Below are positions 1 to 6,916 of a DNA stretch of 42,729 bases, piece by piece. Numbering within the stretch: the stretch's first letter is position 1; every line of letters starts with the position of its first letter. The notes beneath the pieces were generated by a model. It was not told the origin of the DNA and searched no databases. It saw only the letters and a list, made by a program, of their open reading frames with translations. The position numbers were made by a program, and so were the translations under genes. The DNA is taken from assembly GCA_036556805.1 (NCBI GenBank), contig DATBIS010000129.1, positions 1-42,729 on the forward strand, read 5' to 3'. This DNA is from DATBIS01 sp036556805 (GTDB lineage Bacteria; Actinomycetota; UBA4738; HRBIN12).

Positions 1-98
1 GTTGCTCCGGTCCATGGTTCTGCTCCTTTGCTCCTGGGGCCCTCGCTCCAGTGGGGCCCGTTGCGTCGAATGATCGACGTCGCGCACGGGCCGATCAG

Positions 99-156
99 GG
101 GTCGGATGGCTCCACCCGATCGGGACTTCGCCCGGGTCGGCCGGGACCTTCGGACC
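99..156. promoter_or_regulatory. putative DevR-like boxes upstream of the sensor kinase
   Basis: Two 14-mers, GGGTCGGATGGCTC (99-112) and GGGACCTTCGGACC (143-156), each match seven of the eight fixed positions of GGGNCNNNNGNCCC, the core of the mycobacterial DevR/DosR box. They lie 41-98 bp before the kinase start, so they could be autoregulatory. Single 7/8 matches are common in GC-rich DNA, so each site alone is weak. The rest of positions 1-196 holds no gene that I can support. Confidence 0.35.
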
Positions 157-196
157 CTCCAGCCGCGAGTGCAAGAGGGTGCGTTAGGCTGCGGCG

Positions 197-1339
197 ATGG
201 CGTCACACGGTTCGACCGCCGACCGAGACCGGCAGCTGATCGAGGCCGGCATGACCCTCGCCTCGGAGCTCTCACTCGACGCCGTCCTGCTCCGGATCGT
301 CGAGCTTGCCGTCGACCTGACGGGTGCGAGGTACGGGGCGCTCGGCGTGCTGACGCCGGACGGATTGGCCATCGAAGAGTTCATCACGGTGGGCATCACT
401 CCCGAGGAGCGGGCGGCGCTCGGGGAGCCACCGCAGGGCCACGGGCTCCTCGGCGCGCTGATCAGGGACGCCCGCCCGCTGCGGATCCCCGACATCAGCG
501 CGGATCCACGCTCCGTCGGCTTCCCCCCGAACCACCCGCCGATGACGTCGCTGCTCGGCGCGCCGATCACCGGGCGAGGACGGGTCTTCGGCAACATCTA
601 TCTCACCGACAAGCAGGACGCCGACGCGTTCGACGAGGACGACGAACGCGTCCTCGTGGTTCTCGCGACGCAGGCTGCCGTCGCGGTCGAGAACGCCCGC
701 CTGTACGACGAAACCGAGGCCAAAGGGCGAGAGCTCCAGCGCCTGCAGGTGATGGAGGAGCGCGAGCGGATCGGCAAGGAGCTCCACGACGGGGTGATCC
801 AGTCGCTGTTCGCCTTGGGGATGAACCTCCAGGCGATGGCGACCTCCGCGGATCAGGACCTCGCGCGCCGCCTCGAGTCGGCCGTGGACGACGTGGACCA
901 CGCAATCCGCGACCTTCGGAACTACATTTTCGGCCTCCGGCCCGGCATTCTCGCCGATCGCCAGCTGGATCAGGCGATCAAGGAGATGGCGACGGAGTTC
1001 GGGGCGCGAACCGGCGTCGTGACGGTGGTCGACGTCGAGGCGGCGTCGGCATCCGTGCTGGCGTCGAGAGCCCCCGACGTCGTGCAGCTGGTGCGTGAAG
1101 CGCTCTCGAACGTGGGACGGCACGGGGCCGCCTCCACGTGTCGCGTCTCGCTGCGCGCCGGCGAGCGCGGTCTCGTGCTCGAGATCGACGACGACGGGCA
1201 GGGGTTCGACGTGGACCTCGCGACCTGGGGCATGGGGCTTCGGAACCTGGAGGAGCGGGTTGGGGCGCTCGGCGGAGCGCTCGAGGTCCTCAGCACACCA
1301 GGAGAAGGGACAACGGTCCGGGCAACGTTCCCGCCATAA
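197..1339 (+). CDS. GAF-domain sensor histidine kinase, DevS/DosT-like (NarL-type)
   Basis: Probable cytoplasmic sensor kinase of 380 aa that would phosphorylate the regulator at 1902-2576. No membrane segment is seen. Residues about 25-170 form one GAF domain that resembles GAF-A of mycobacterial DevS, including GFPPNHPPM. Its His113 aligns with the proximal haem ligand of DevS as I recall that sequence. A HisKA_3 helix follows, with RIGKELHDGV (phospho-acceptor His197), then a HATPase domain with N-box EALSNVGRHG (Asn305), G1 DDDGQGF and G2 GMGLRN. DevS has two GAF domains; this protein has only the first, so it is shorter. The ATG at 197 is preceded by only a weak ribosome site. Haem binding and gas sensing are inferred from the conserved His, not shown. 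Confidence 0.92.
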   Translation: MASHGSTADRDRQLIEAGMTLASELSLDAVLLRIVELAVDLTGARYGALGVLTPDGLAIEEFITVGITPEERAALGEPPQGHGLLGALIRDARPLRIPDISADPRSVGFPPNHPPMTSLLGAPITGRGRVFGNIYLTDKQDADAFDEDDERVLVVLATQAAVAVENARLYDETEAKGRELQRLQVMEERERIGKELHDGVIQSLFALGMNLQAMATSADQDLARRLESAVDDVDHAIRDLRNYIFGLRPGILADRQLDQAIKEMATEFGARTGVVTVVDVEAASASVLASRAPDVVQLVREALSNVGRHGAASTCRVSLRAGERGLVLEIDDDGQGFDVDLATWGMGLRNLEERVGALGGALEVLSTPGEGTTVRATFPP

Positions 1340-1354
1340 CGTCCCGCCGAATCC

Positions 1355-1368
1355 CGGACCTTCGACCC
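1355..1368. promoter_or_regulatory. putative DevR-like box before the 1404 gene
   Basis: CGGACCTTCGACCC matches seven of eight fixed positions of GGGNCNNNNGNCCC. It sits 35 bp before the next start codon in the 64-bp gap after the kinase gene, and it shares GGACCTTCG with the site at 143-156. The evidence is context only; no second copy lies 23 bp away. Confidence 0.3.
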
Positions 1369-1403
1369 CTCAAGGCCGGACCGCGCTCGGGGATGCTCTT
1401 CCC

Positions 1404-1892
1404 ATGTTTGCGAGGTACTTCGTTGAGATCCCGTTGCCAGTCGAGTTCGTCGACCAAGTCCTGTCCGACGACCCCGGCGCGTGGCTGCCCGGCTTGGCTG
1501 AGCGGGCGAACCACCGAGGGGACACGCTCCTCGCGGAGGTGGGCTTCGGCGACAAGATCAGGATCGTGCGAGAGGTCGTCGTCGAGCTGGGACCACCGAT
1601 CCGCAGCTCAACGAAGACGGCGATTCCGTTCCGCTGGGTGGCCGCGAGCCACGCCGGCCTGTTCCCGTCCCTCGACGCCGACCTGGAGGTCGCGCCGTTG
1701 GGTGATCGCACGCAGCTCTCGATCAGCGCCAGATACATCGCGCCATTCGGAGCCGTGGGTCGCGTGATCGACCGAGCGATTCTTTCGAGGGTCGCAGAGG
1801 CGACGCTCAAGAAATTCCTGGATGGCGTGGCCGACGTGATCGTTCAGGCGCACATGGCTCAGTTGGCTTCGGGAGCAGGACCCACGAGCTAA
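1404..1892 (+). CDS. hypothetical protein, SRPBCC-like
   Basis: Protein of 162 aa with no signal peptide or membrane segment. Its layout suggests a START/SRPBCC-type ligand-binding fold: an N-terminal helix region, alternating strands through about residue 120, and a long C-terminal amphipathic helix (residues about 125-155). No catalytic motif is visible, and the fold call is impressionistic. The gene lies between the sensor kinase (64-bp gap) and its regulator (9-bp gap) on the same strand, so the three are probably cotranscribed and the protein may serve the same signal pathway. I chose the ATG at 1404 because upstream in-frame sequence overlaps the kinase gene and shows no homology. Confidence 0.7.
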   Translation: MFARYFVEIPLPVEFVDQVLSDDPGAWLPGLAERANHRGDTLLAEVGFGDKIRIVREVVVELGPPIRSSTKTAIPFRWVAASHAGLFPSLDADLEVAPLGDRTQLSISARYIAPFGAVGRVIDRAILSRVAEATLKKFLDGVADVIVQAHMAQLASGAGPTS

Positions 1893-1901
1893 CATTCATC
1901 G

Positions 1902-2576
1902 ATGGCCAAAACGAAGCGTCCCCCCCTCAGAATCATGCTCGTCGACGACCACGAAGTCGTGCGCAACGGCATCCGATCGATGCTCGAGACCGAGGACGAC
2001 ATCTACGTGACGACCGAGGCCGGCACGGTTCGCGAGGCGATCGACGAAGCAGCCCGCACGAAGCCCGACGTCGTCGTGATGGACGTTCGGCTCGCGGACG
2101 GGAGCGGGATCGAGGCGACGCGTGAGATCCTCGCGGATCACCCCGGGACCAAGGTGTTGATGCTGACGTCGTTCGCAGACGACGAGGCGCTGTTCGCCTC
2201 GATCATGGCGGGCGCCTCCGGCTACGTGCTCAAGCAGGTGCGATCGGGCGAGCTGGTTCGGGCCATCCGCGCCGTGGGTGCGGGCGAGAGCTTGCTCGAC
2301 CCCGCCGTGACTTCGGCGGTGCTCGATCGGCTCCGCAAGGGCAAGCATCTGATGAGGGATGAGCGGCTCGCGCGCCTCTCGCCGCAGGAGGAGCGCATCC
2401 TCGCGCTGATCGCGGATGGTCGAACGAACAAGGAGGTCGGCGAGGAGCTCCACCTCGCCGAGAAGACGGTCAAGAACTACGTCTCGTCGATCCTTTCGAA
2501 GCTCGAGGTCGCGCGCCGCGCGGAGGCCGCCGCCTATCTCGCGCGACACACGACGACCCCGGGCTCGGTCGAGTAG
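1902..2576 (+). CDS. NarL/LuxR-type response regulator, DevR-like
   Basis: Response regulator of 224 aa. Receiver domain residues 9-125 carry the acidic pair Asp15/Asp16, phospho-acceptor Asp61 (VVVMD), Thr89 and Lys111. The LuxR-type HTH spans about residues 157-215. Its recognition helix region LAEKTVKNYVS matches mycobacterial DevR/DosR as I remember it, which predicts binding to GGGAC..GTCCC-type dyads. Such dyads recur before several genes in this window (pairs at 6007, 6826 and 8863). The gene sits 9 bp after the 1404 gene in a probable kinase-hypothetical-regulator operon. Assignment to the NarL family is firm. The DevR-orthologue role (hypoxia, NO or redox response) is inferred. Confidence 0.93.
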   Translation: MAKTKRPPLRIMLVDDHEVVRNGIRSMLETEDDIYVTTEAGTVREAIDEAARTKPDVVVMDVRLADGSGIEATREILADHPGTKVLMLTSFADDEALFASIMAGASGYVLKQVRSGELVRAIRAVGAGESLLDPAVTSAVLDRLRKGKHLMRDERLARLSPQEERILALIADGRTNKEVGEELHLAEKTVKNYVSSILSKLEVARRAEAAAYLARHTTTPGSVE

Positions 2577-2589
2577 CCGCTCGGCGGCT
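2575..2589. terminator. compact hairpin between convergent stop codons
   Basis: AGCCGC-TCG-GCGGCT is a perfect 6-bp stem with a 3-nt loop. It bridges the stop codon of the response regulator and that of the convergent gene ending at 2589. There is no T-tract. It could be a bidirectional terminator, or simply coding overlap. Confidence 0.4.
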
Positions 2590-3002
2590 TACCAGGTCCT
2601 CAGGACGAACCCGGTGGCGTCGGGCGCCTCTCGGATCGCGTCGACGAGCTCGGCCGCCTCGGGACGATCGCGGAGACGAACGACGTTGCCCCGATTCGCG
2701 TCGACCCACCCTGCGGACCCCAGCAGGATCACGGTTCGTCCCCGGTCCGAGTAGAGCTCGACGAGATCGGCGGACGTCCCGACTCCGTGGGCGTCGCCGG
2801 CGAGCCAGGGGTCGAGCACGACCAGGTCCGCGCGCTCCACCAACGGGCAGGAGGCCTCCCGACCGCCCATGCAGACGTAGTCCGGGGCGCTCGGACCCGG
2901 ACACTGCATCACCGCAAAGCCGGCGTCCTCGATCGCTTGCCCGAGGCGATCGAGCTCCCCGCGGTCGGCCTCGACCAACAGCACCGTGCCCTTGCTCGGC
3001 AT
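2589..3002 (-). CDS. receiver-like protein with a cysteine-bearing insertion
   Basis: Protein of 137 aa that looks like a stand-alone response-regulator receiver. It has an N-terminal hydrophobic strand followed by acidic Glu11/Asp13, and Asp64 at the end of the third strand (ADLVVLD), where the phospho-acceptor belongs. The conserved Lys near the C-terminus is not apparent (RLRDRPEAAE lies where a KP motif is usual), so canonical phosphorylation may be lost. Residues 34-52 hold three cysteines (Cys34, Cys44, Cys52) in what looks like an insertion. The start ATG follows a perfect GGAAGGAGGT and overlaps the flavodoxin stop as TGATG, so translation is probably coupled. It is the third gene of the operon at 4434-2589. 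The exact function is unknown. Confidence 0.72.
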   Translation of the reverse strand: MPSKGTVLLVEADRGELDRLGQAIEDAGFAVMQCPGPSAPDYVCMGGREASCPLVERADLVVLDPWLAGDAHGVGTSADLVELYSDRGRTVILLGSAGWVDANRGNVVRLRDRPEAAELVDAIREAPDATGFVLRTW

Positions 3003-3547
3003 CACGCACCTCCTTCCACGCGTTCCTTGACCTCGGTCATTCCCTGCGCCTGCCTGGCGAGGTCCTCGCCCCATTCCCGGGCACGGTCGAGCTCACCCTC
3101 CAGAAGCGGCCCGGGGATCTCCGATACGTAGAAGCTCTTCGCCGGCACGACGAGCCGGAAGCCCGCCCGACGCAGGCGGCGCCCCGCCGCTCGTGCCGCG
3201 GAGCCCGGCACCCGCGGCTTGCCGATGCGTGTGTCGAACGTTGCCGCAGGGACGCCGTCGCGAGTGTTCAAGGCAATCAGCCACTCGCGAAGCCCGATCT
3301 CGGGCGACACGAGCGGCCCGCTCGTTCGCGTCGCAGCGTCCTGTCGAGTCTGGGGCCGGCTCAAGCCGAGCGCATGGGTCGGTCCGCCGACGACCACCAA
3401 CGTCACGTCCTCGGGGATCCAGGTCGGCGCAACGCCCACTTCGGCGAGGTTCGTGGGAAGGCAAGATCTCAACCCGTCCCCGACGGCCTCCGCGATCGAG
3501 CGCGTGTTTCCGAACATCGATTCGTAGACAAGCAATGCACGAGTCAT
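3002..3547 (-). CDS. flavodoxin-domain protein
   Basis: Flavodoxin-like protein of 181 aa. The N-terminus ALLVYESMFGNTRSIAE is the FMN-phosphate-binding loop of the family after the first strand. VTLVVVGGPTHALGLSRP is the 90s-loop region with the usual GxPTH. It probably carries electrons or acts as a flavin oxidoreductase in the cytoplasm; the partner is unknown. Its start overlaps the upstream membrane-protein stop as ATGA, and its stop overlaps the next start as TGATG, so three genes form a tightly coupled operon. The start at 3547 is fixed by that overlap. Flavodoxins of this type also appear in oxygen- or redox-controlled gene sets, which fits the neighbouring genes. Confidence 0.88.
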   Translation of the reverse strand: MTRALLVYESMFGNTRSIAEAVGDGLRSCLPTNLAEVGVAPTWIPEDVTLVVVGGPTHALGLSRPQTRQDAATRTSGPLVSPEIGLREWLIALNTRDGVPAATFDTRIGKPRVPGSAARAAGRRLRRAGFRLVVPAKSFYVSEIPGPLLEGELDRAREWGEDLARQAQGMTEVKERVEGGA

Positions 3548-4434
3548 CGCTTGCTCCTCTCCTTCTGGTCCCGGGCTCCTTGCGCGAGGAGGTACACCGA
3601 CGCCAGCGCGAAGCCCGCCGCCACGGCAACGCCCTCGATCGGGAAGGCCTTCGCGCCCGGAACGTCCGCGCTGGCCTGGAAGACGCCCGCCACGAGGAGG
3701 TTCACCTGATACAGCGCGCCCATGACGGCCATCGCCGCGCCGAAGACGACCCCGGCGGACGATCCACGCCACAGGAGCGCTCCCGCGACGATGAGCGCCG
3801 GCACCAGGAGGGCGAGATCGATCGCGAACACGAGATGGACGGCGTTGCGAGGGATGTCGGCCATGAGCTTCCCGGTCAAGGCGAACCGAATGGCAAGAGT
3901 GGTCCACAGTCCGCCGAGCACGACGCCGACCAGAACCAGGTAGGCGCCCACCCAACGGTGACCTCGTGCTCGAGGAAACACCGCCGCGACGGTGGAGACA
4001 TCGAGGTTCGCGATCATGAGCGCACCGGCCCAGAGGGACGCCGCAAGGACCGCGATGTGCAACAGAAAGATGTCGTTGAACGCCGACCCGAAGACGTAGT
4101 ACGCGTAGTTGTAGACGGAGTACGCGAGCGCCCCGACCCACACAACCTGCGCCTTCCGAGAGCCCCGGACCGACAGGAGCATCGCTCCGATCAGAATCGG
4201 TACGACGAGGAGCACCGTCGTGAGATCGCCGCCTCGCAGCGCCTCACGAGCCCAAGCTCCGTCCTTGTACAGACCATCGATGAACAGACCTGCTGCCGCC
4301 GTCACCACCATCAACGAGGCGATCGCCAGGGTCAGGGAATGCTCGACTCGCCACCGCCGGAGCGGGCTGGAGCTTCGGAGGCTCTCCACGCGTACCGGCG
4401 AACCAACACGTTCCGTCTCTCGCACGGTCGCCAT
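3544..4434 (-). CDS. multispanning membrane protein
   Basis: Integral membrane protein of 296 aa with about seven or eight hydrophobic segments, for example LTLAIASLMVVTAAAGLFI, VLLVVPILIGAMLLSV and the LVLVGVVLGGLW region. The N-terminus is polar and arginine-rich, and the C-terminus is charged (QKERSKR). I do not recognise a transport or catalytic motif. ATG codons at 4473 and 4440 are in frame, but GGAGG is spaced 8 nt from the ATG at 4434, so I chose that one. It is the first gene of the operon with the flavodoxin (ATGA overlap) and the receiver-like protein. A possible DevR-like dyad at 4539-4552 lies about 105 bp upstream. It may be membrane partner of the flavodoxin, which is inference from coupling only. 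Confidence 0.8.
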   Translation of the reverse strand: MATVRETERVGSPVRVESLRSSSPLRRWRVEHSLTLAIASLMVVTAAAGLFIDGLYKDGAWAREALRGGDLTTVLLVVPILIGAMLLSVRGSRKAQVVWVGALAYSVYNYAYYVFGSAFNDIFLLHIAVLAASLWAGALMIANLDVSTVAAVFPRARGHRWVGAYLVLVGVVLGGLWTTLAIRFALTGKLMADIPRNAVHLVFAIDLALLVPALIVAGALLWRGSSAGVVFGAAMAVMGALYQVNLLVAGVFQASADVPGAKAFPIEGVAVAAGFALASVYLLAQGARDQKERSKR

Positions 4435-4538
4435 CGTCATCACCTCCACGAACTCGTTGGCCTCCGTCGACACGACGGCGCCATGTACTCCGGCCAGCCT
4501 CGCTCCGGGCCACGAGGTCGGAGAGAGAAAGAGGTCCC

Positions 4539-4552
4539 GGGACGAGCGGGCC
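4539..4552. promoter_or_regulatory. putative DevR-like box before the flavodoxin operon
   Basis: GGGACGAGCGGGCC matches seven of eight fixed positions of GGGNCNNNNGNCCC. It lies in the 132-bp gap between the oxidase stop (4567) and the flavodoxin-operon start (4434), beside the palindrome GTCCCGGGAC. A weaker match lies at 4507-4520. There is no 23-bp partner. Confidence 0.3.
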
Positions 4553-4566
4553 CTTTGGGCGGGCGT

Positions 4567-5904
4567 TCAGTTCGGTGGCTGAACGACGAGGGCGGTGACC
4601 ATGCCGAACATGCCCTCGGGTCCCTCCACGTGGGGGAGGATGTGGCAGTGGAAGGCCCAGGCGCCGGGCTGATCCGCCTTCACGAGGATGTCGTAGCGGG
4701 ATCCTGGGGCGATCACGAGTGTGTCGGCCATGTAGCGGTTCTGCGGCGCGAGCGGGAAGCCGTCCTCCCCCACCACCTCGAAATGGAAGCCGTGCAGGTG
4801 CATGGGATGCAGGAGCGATCCGTCGTTCGCCATGTGGATCAGCACCCAGTCACCGAGGGTCGCGACGAGGGGCTGCGTGGCCGGGAAGCTCTTGCCGTTG
4901 ATGACGTAATCGAGGGGGCCGTCGCCTAGGAAGATCGAGTACTCCTGGTCGGGCGACACGCCGTAGACGCTCTTCCATCCGGTCTTCGGCTCGATGATGA
5001 ACGCGCCGTACATTCCGCTTCCGACCTGCTCGGTGGAGTTGAAGTGCGAGTGGTAGACGTACATTCCCGGCGGGTCCTTCACCGTGAACTCGTAGACCCA
5101 CGCCTCACCGGGCATGATCGGCGGCTGCGTGATGAAGGGCACGCCGTCCTCCTCGTTCGGGACGGTGAGCCCGTGGAAGTGCACGGCCGTCGGCTGGTCC
5201 AGCTGGTTCTGCACGAAGATCCGAATGTGATCGCCGGGGTTCACGCGGATCTCCGGCCCGGGGACGGTGCCGTTGAAGGTCATCGCCGTCTTGAACACAC
5301 CCTTCGAGATCTCCCACTGGGCTGGCTCCGCCCACAACTCAAACTCCTTCACGCCGTCCTTCATCGTGAAGTCGAGCGGCTGTCCGCCCTGCGTCGACGT
5401 CTGATTGCCCGCGAGGAAGGCTTCCACGCTGGCCTGGTGCATGGCGGCCATCTCCTCGGCGCTCATCGCCGAGTGATCCGTCACCGGTGAGGTGGCCGAT
5501 GCAGCCGCGGAGCCGGCCACGACGGTCGCGACCATGCCGAGGCCCCTGTGCCCCGCCACGCTGCAGAACGCCTCGTAGGACCCGGCCGCAAGCGCGGGCA
5601 CGTCGAGTGCGATCAGCCCGCCGACGTCGATCGTGCCGGTGTCGTACGTCTGACCGCCAACCGAGACGGCGAACGTGTGCTGGGTCTGGCCGTCGTTCTC
5701 GACGTGGAACATGAGCGGTCGATCCGCGGGAACCTCGATCGTGGACGGCGAGATCGCGAAGTCAGAGAGCGTCACTTGCACCATCGCGGGGTCCTGAGCG
5801 GCAGCTCGCTCGCCGGCGCCTCCATCGGATTCGGCGCCGCCGGTGCACGCGACAAGCGCGAGGGCAAGAACGGACATCAGGGCGACGATCGCGCTTCTGC
5901 GCAT
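4567..5904 (-). CDS. lipoprotein multicopper oxidase with N-terminal cupredoxin domain
   Basis: Exported copper oxidase of 445 aa. A lipoprotein signal ends in LVAC (Cys20). Residues about 42-130 form a cupredoxin with type-1 ligands His76, Cys114, His119 and Met124 (FCSVAGHRGLGM). A two-domain multicopper oxidase follows: HFHG (His242/244), HSH (285/287), HPMHLHG (366/369/371) and HCHILPH (419-425, with Cys420), which together supply type 1 and trinuclear copper ligands. It probably oxidises a small reductant, metal or nitrogen species at the outer membrane face; the substrate cannot be told. I chose the ATG at 5904 because GAGAGGAG precedes it and the signal peptide starts there. In-frame sequence continues upstream into a decayed copy of the gene's own 3' end (6073-6207). 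Confidence 0.9.
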   Translation of the reverse strand: MRRSAIVALMSVLALALVACTGGAESDGGAGERAAAQDPAMVQVTLSDFAISPSTIEVPADRPLMFHVENDGQTQHTFAVSVGGQTYDTGTIDVGGLIALDVPALAAGSYEAFCSVAGHRGLGMVATVVAGSAAASATSPVTDHSAMSAEEMAAMHQASVEAFLAGNQTSTQGGQPLDFTMKDGVKEFELWAEPAQWEISKGVFKTAMTFNGTVPGPEIRVNPGDHIRIFVQNQLDQPTAVHFHGLTVPNEEDGVPFITQPPIMPGEAWVYEFTVKDPPGMYVYHSHFNSTEQVGSGMYGAFIIEPKTGWKSVYGVSPDQEYSIFLGDGPLDYVINGKSFPATQPLVATLGDWVLIHMANDGSLLHPMHLHGFHFEVVGEDGFPLAPQNRYMADTLVIAPGSRYDILVKADQPGAWAFHCHILPHVEGPEGMFGMVTALVVQPPN

Positions 5905-6006
5905 CGGAAACTCCTCTCTTCGAACATGTCGGCGGCAACGGCCGCACGGCATCGCGACGTCCTGCGTGAACGTCGGGAGTCTTGTGCCTTCGGAGCGGTC
6001 GGAGAT

Positions 6007-6043
6007 GGGCCGGATGGCCCGATGCCGCGGGGACGTTTGGCGC
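6007..6043. promoter_or_regulatory. paired DevR-like boxes before the multicopper oxidase
   Basis: GGGCCGGATGGCCC (6007-6020) matches all eight fixed positions of GGGNCNNNNGNCCC. GGGACGTTTGGCGC (6030-6043) matches seven of eight. The start-to-start spacing is 23 bp, the same as in the pairs at 6826 and 8863. The pair lies 103-139 bp before the oxidase start and is the best single match in the window. Confidence 0.5.
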
Positions 6044-6072
6044 AGCCTCCCCGTTCGACCCGCCGATCGAAG

Positions 6073-6207
6073 GCCCTCAGGCGCTGCTTGATCCGGTCGA
6101 TGTGCGGAAGGGATGTGGAGGTGGAAGGCCCACGCCCAGGGCTGATCGACCCCTTCCGAGGGATCGCCGTATCGAGACCTCGGGGCAACAATGAGCGTTT
6201 GGGCCAT
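6073..6207 (-). pseudogene. decayed duplicate of the multicopper oxidase 3' end
   Basis: The minus-strand reading here gives AQTLIVAPRSRY, QPWAWAFHLHIPSAH and AAPEGL. This matches the C-terminus of the oxidase at 4567-5904 (ADTLVIAPGSRY, QPGAWAFHCHILPH, EGPEGM). The DNA is also similar: a stretch near 6117-6150 resembles 4631-4670. The type-1 copper Cys of HCH has become Leu, and the spacing has drifted. Only about 45 codons remain, between the oxidase promoter region and the stop of the CBS gene at 6252. It is best read as the relic of a tandem oxidase duplication. It happens to be in frame with the intact gene, which would mislead automatic start calling. The rest of 5905-6251 holds the paired boxes above and no other gene. 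Confidence 0.75.
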
Positions 6208-6251
6208 GTGGTGACTCTCGGAAGGGAGCGGGGATGGGAAACCGAGCGGCG

Positions 6252-6743
6252 CTAGTCGGGCTCGATCAGCGAACCGGCGCCCGCGGTGGTGTCTGAGCGG
6301 AGAGCAACCGCACGAAGCACGTCGTCTCGGGTGAGGATCCCGACGAGTCTTCCCGAACCGTCGACGACGGGAAGCCGGTTGATCCCCTTGCGACGCATGA
6401 TCTCGACGGCGCGGGTGAGCGGCCAGTCGGCTTGAGCGGTCACGACGTCCCGACTCATGACTCGGTCGACCTCGATGCCGGCGAGAAGGTGCTCGAATCG
6501 ATGGAACGGCCCTTTGGTCAAGGCGTCGGGAACCCCGGCCTTCGCCATAAGGTCCTTCAACGTCACGACGCCAACGACCTGCCCGCCGACCTCTGCGGTC
6601 ACCGGGGCGCCCGACGCGCCGGAGCGCTCCAGAATCCTGGCCGCTTCACTCGCGATGGTCCGTTCCGTGATCGTCACCACCGGGGCCGTCATCGCGTCCT
6701 CGACCGACCCCAGGAGTCGCTCGATCGAGACACGGTTCTCCAT
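6252..6743 (-). CDS. two-CBS-domain protein
   Basis: Cytoplasmic protein of 163 aa made of one Bateman module. CBS1 is at residues about 15-75 (VEDAMTAPVVTITERT, GAPVTAEVGGQVVGVVT) and CBS2 at about 92-150 (VDRVMSRDVVTAQADW, INRLPVVDGSGRLVGILTRD). CBS pairs bind adenine nucleotides; stand-alone CBS proteins are known members of the mycobacterial DevR regulon (Rv2626c type). The ATG at 6743 follows GGGTGGGAACGATCC. A second in-frame ATG at 6767 lacks a ribosome site. The gene is divergent from the CBS-BON gene at 6917 across 173 bp that contain two DevR-like boxes. Confidence 0.9.
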   Translation of the reverse strand: MENRVSIERLLGSVEDAMTAPVVTITERTIASEAARILERSGASGAPVTAEVGGQVVGVVTLKDLMAKAGVPDALTKGPFHRFEHLLAGIEVDRVMSRDVVTAQADWPLTRAVEIMRRKGINRLPVVDGSGRLVGILTRDDVLRAVALRSDTTAGAGSLIEPD

Positions 6744-6825
6744 GGATCGTTCCCACCCTTCATCCATCGATTGGCGACGGAACGGGCTGGCAGCGACATC
6801 CTAGGGCTCGATCGACCGAAGCGGA

Positions 6826-6862
6826 AGGCCGATTGTCCCCCGGGAAGAGGGCCGATCGGCCA
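6826..6862. promoter_or_regulatory. paired DevR-like boxes between divergent CBS genes
   Basis: AGGCCGATTGTCCC (6826-6839) and GGGCCGATCGGCCA (6849-6862) each match seven of eight fixed positions of GGGNCNNNNGNCCC. They are offset by exactly 23 bp. They lie 55-91 bp before the CBS-BON start and 83-119 bp before the divergent CBS start, so one regulator could serve both genes. Confidence 0.5.
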
Positions 6863-6916
6863 TCTCGAGCCGCCCCACTTCCTCCTACGTTCGAGGCAAC
6901 AGAGGAGGTGGCCGAC

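Noticed and set aside
5905..6207. Longer start for the multicopper oxidase at 6207
   Set aside because: The extension encodes a decayed copy of the enzyme's own C-terminus, and the lipoprotein signal with a good ribosome site begins at 5904.
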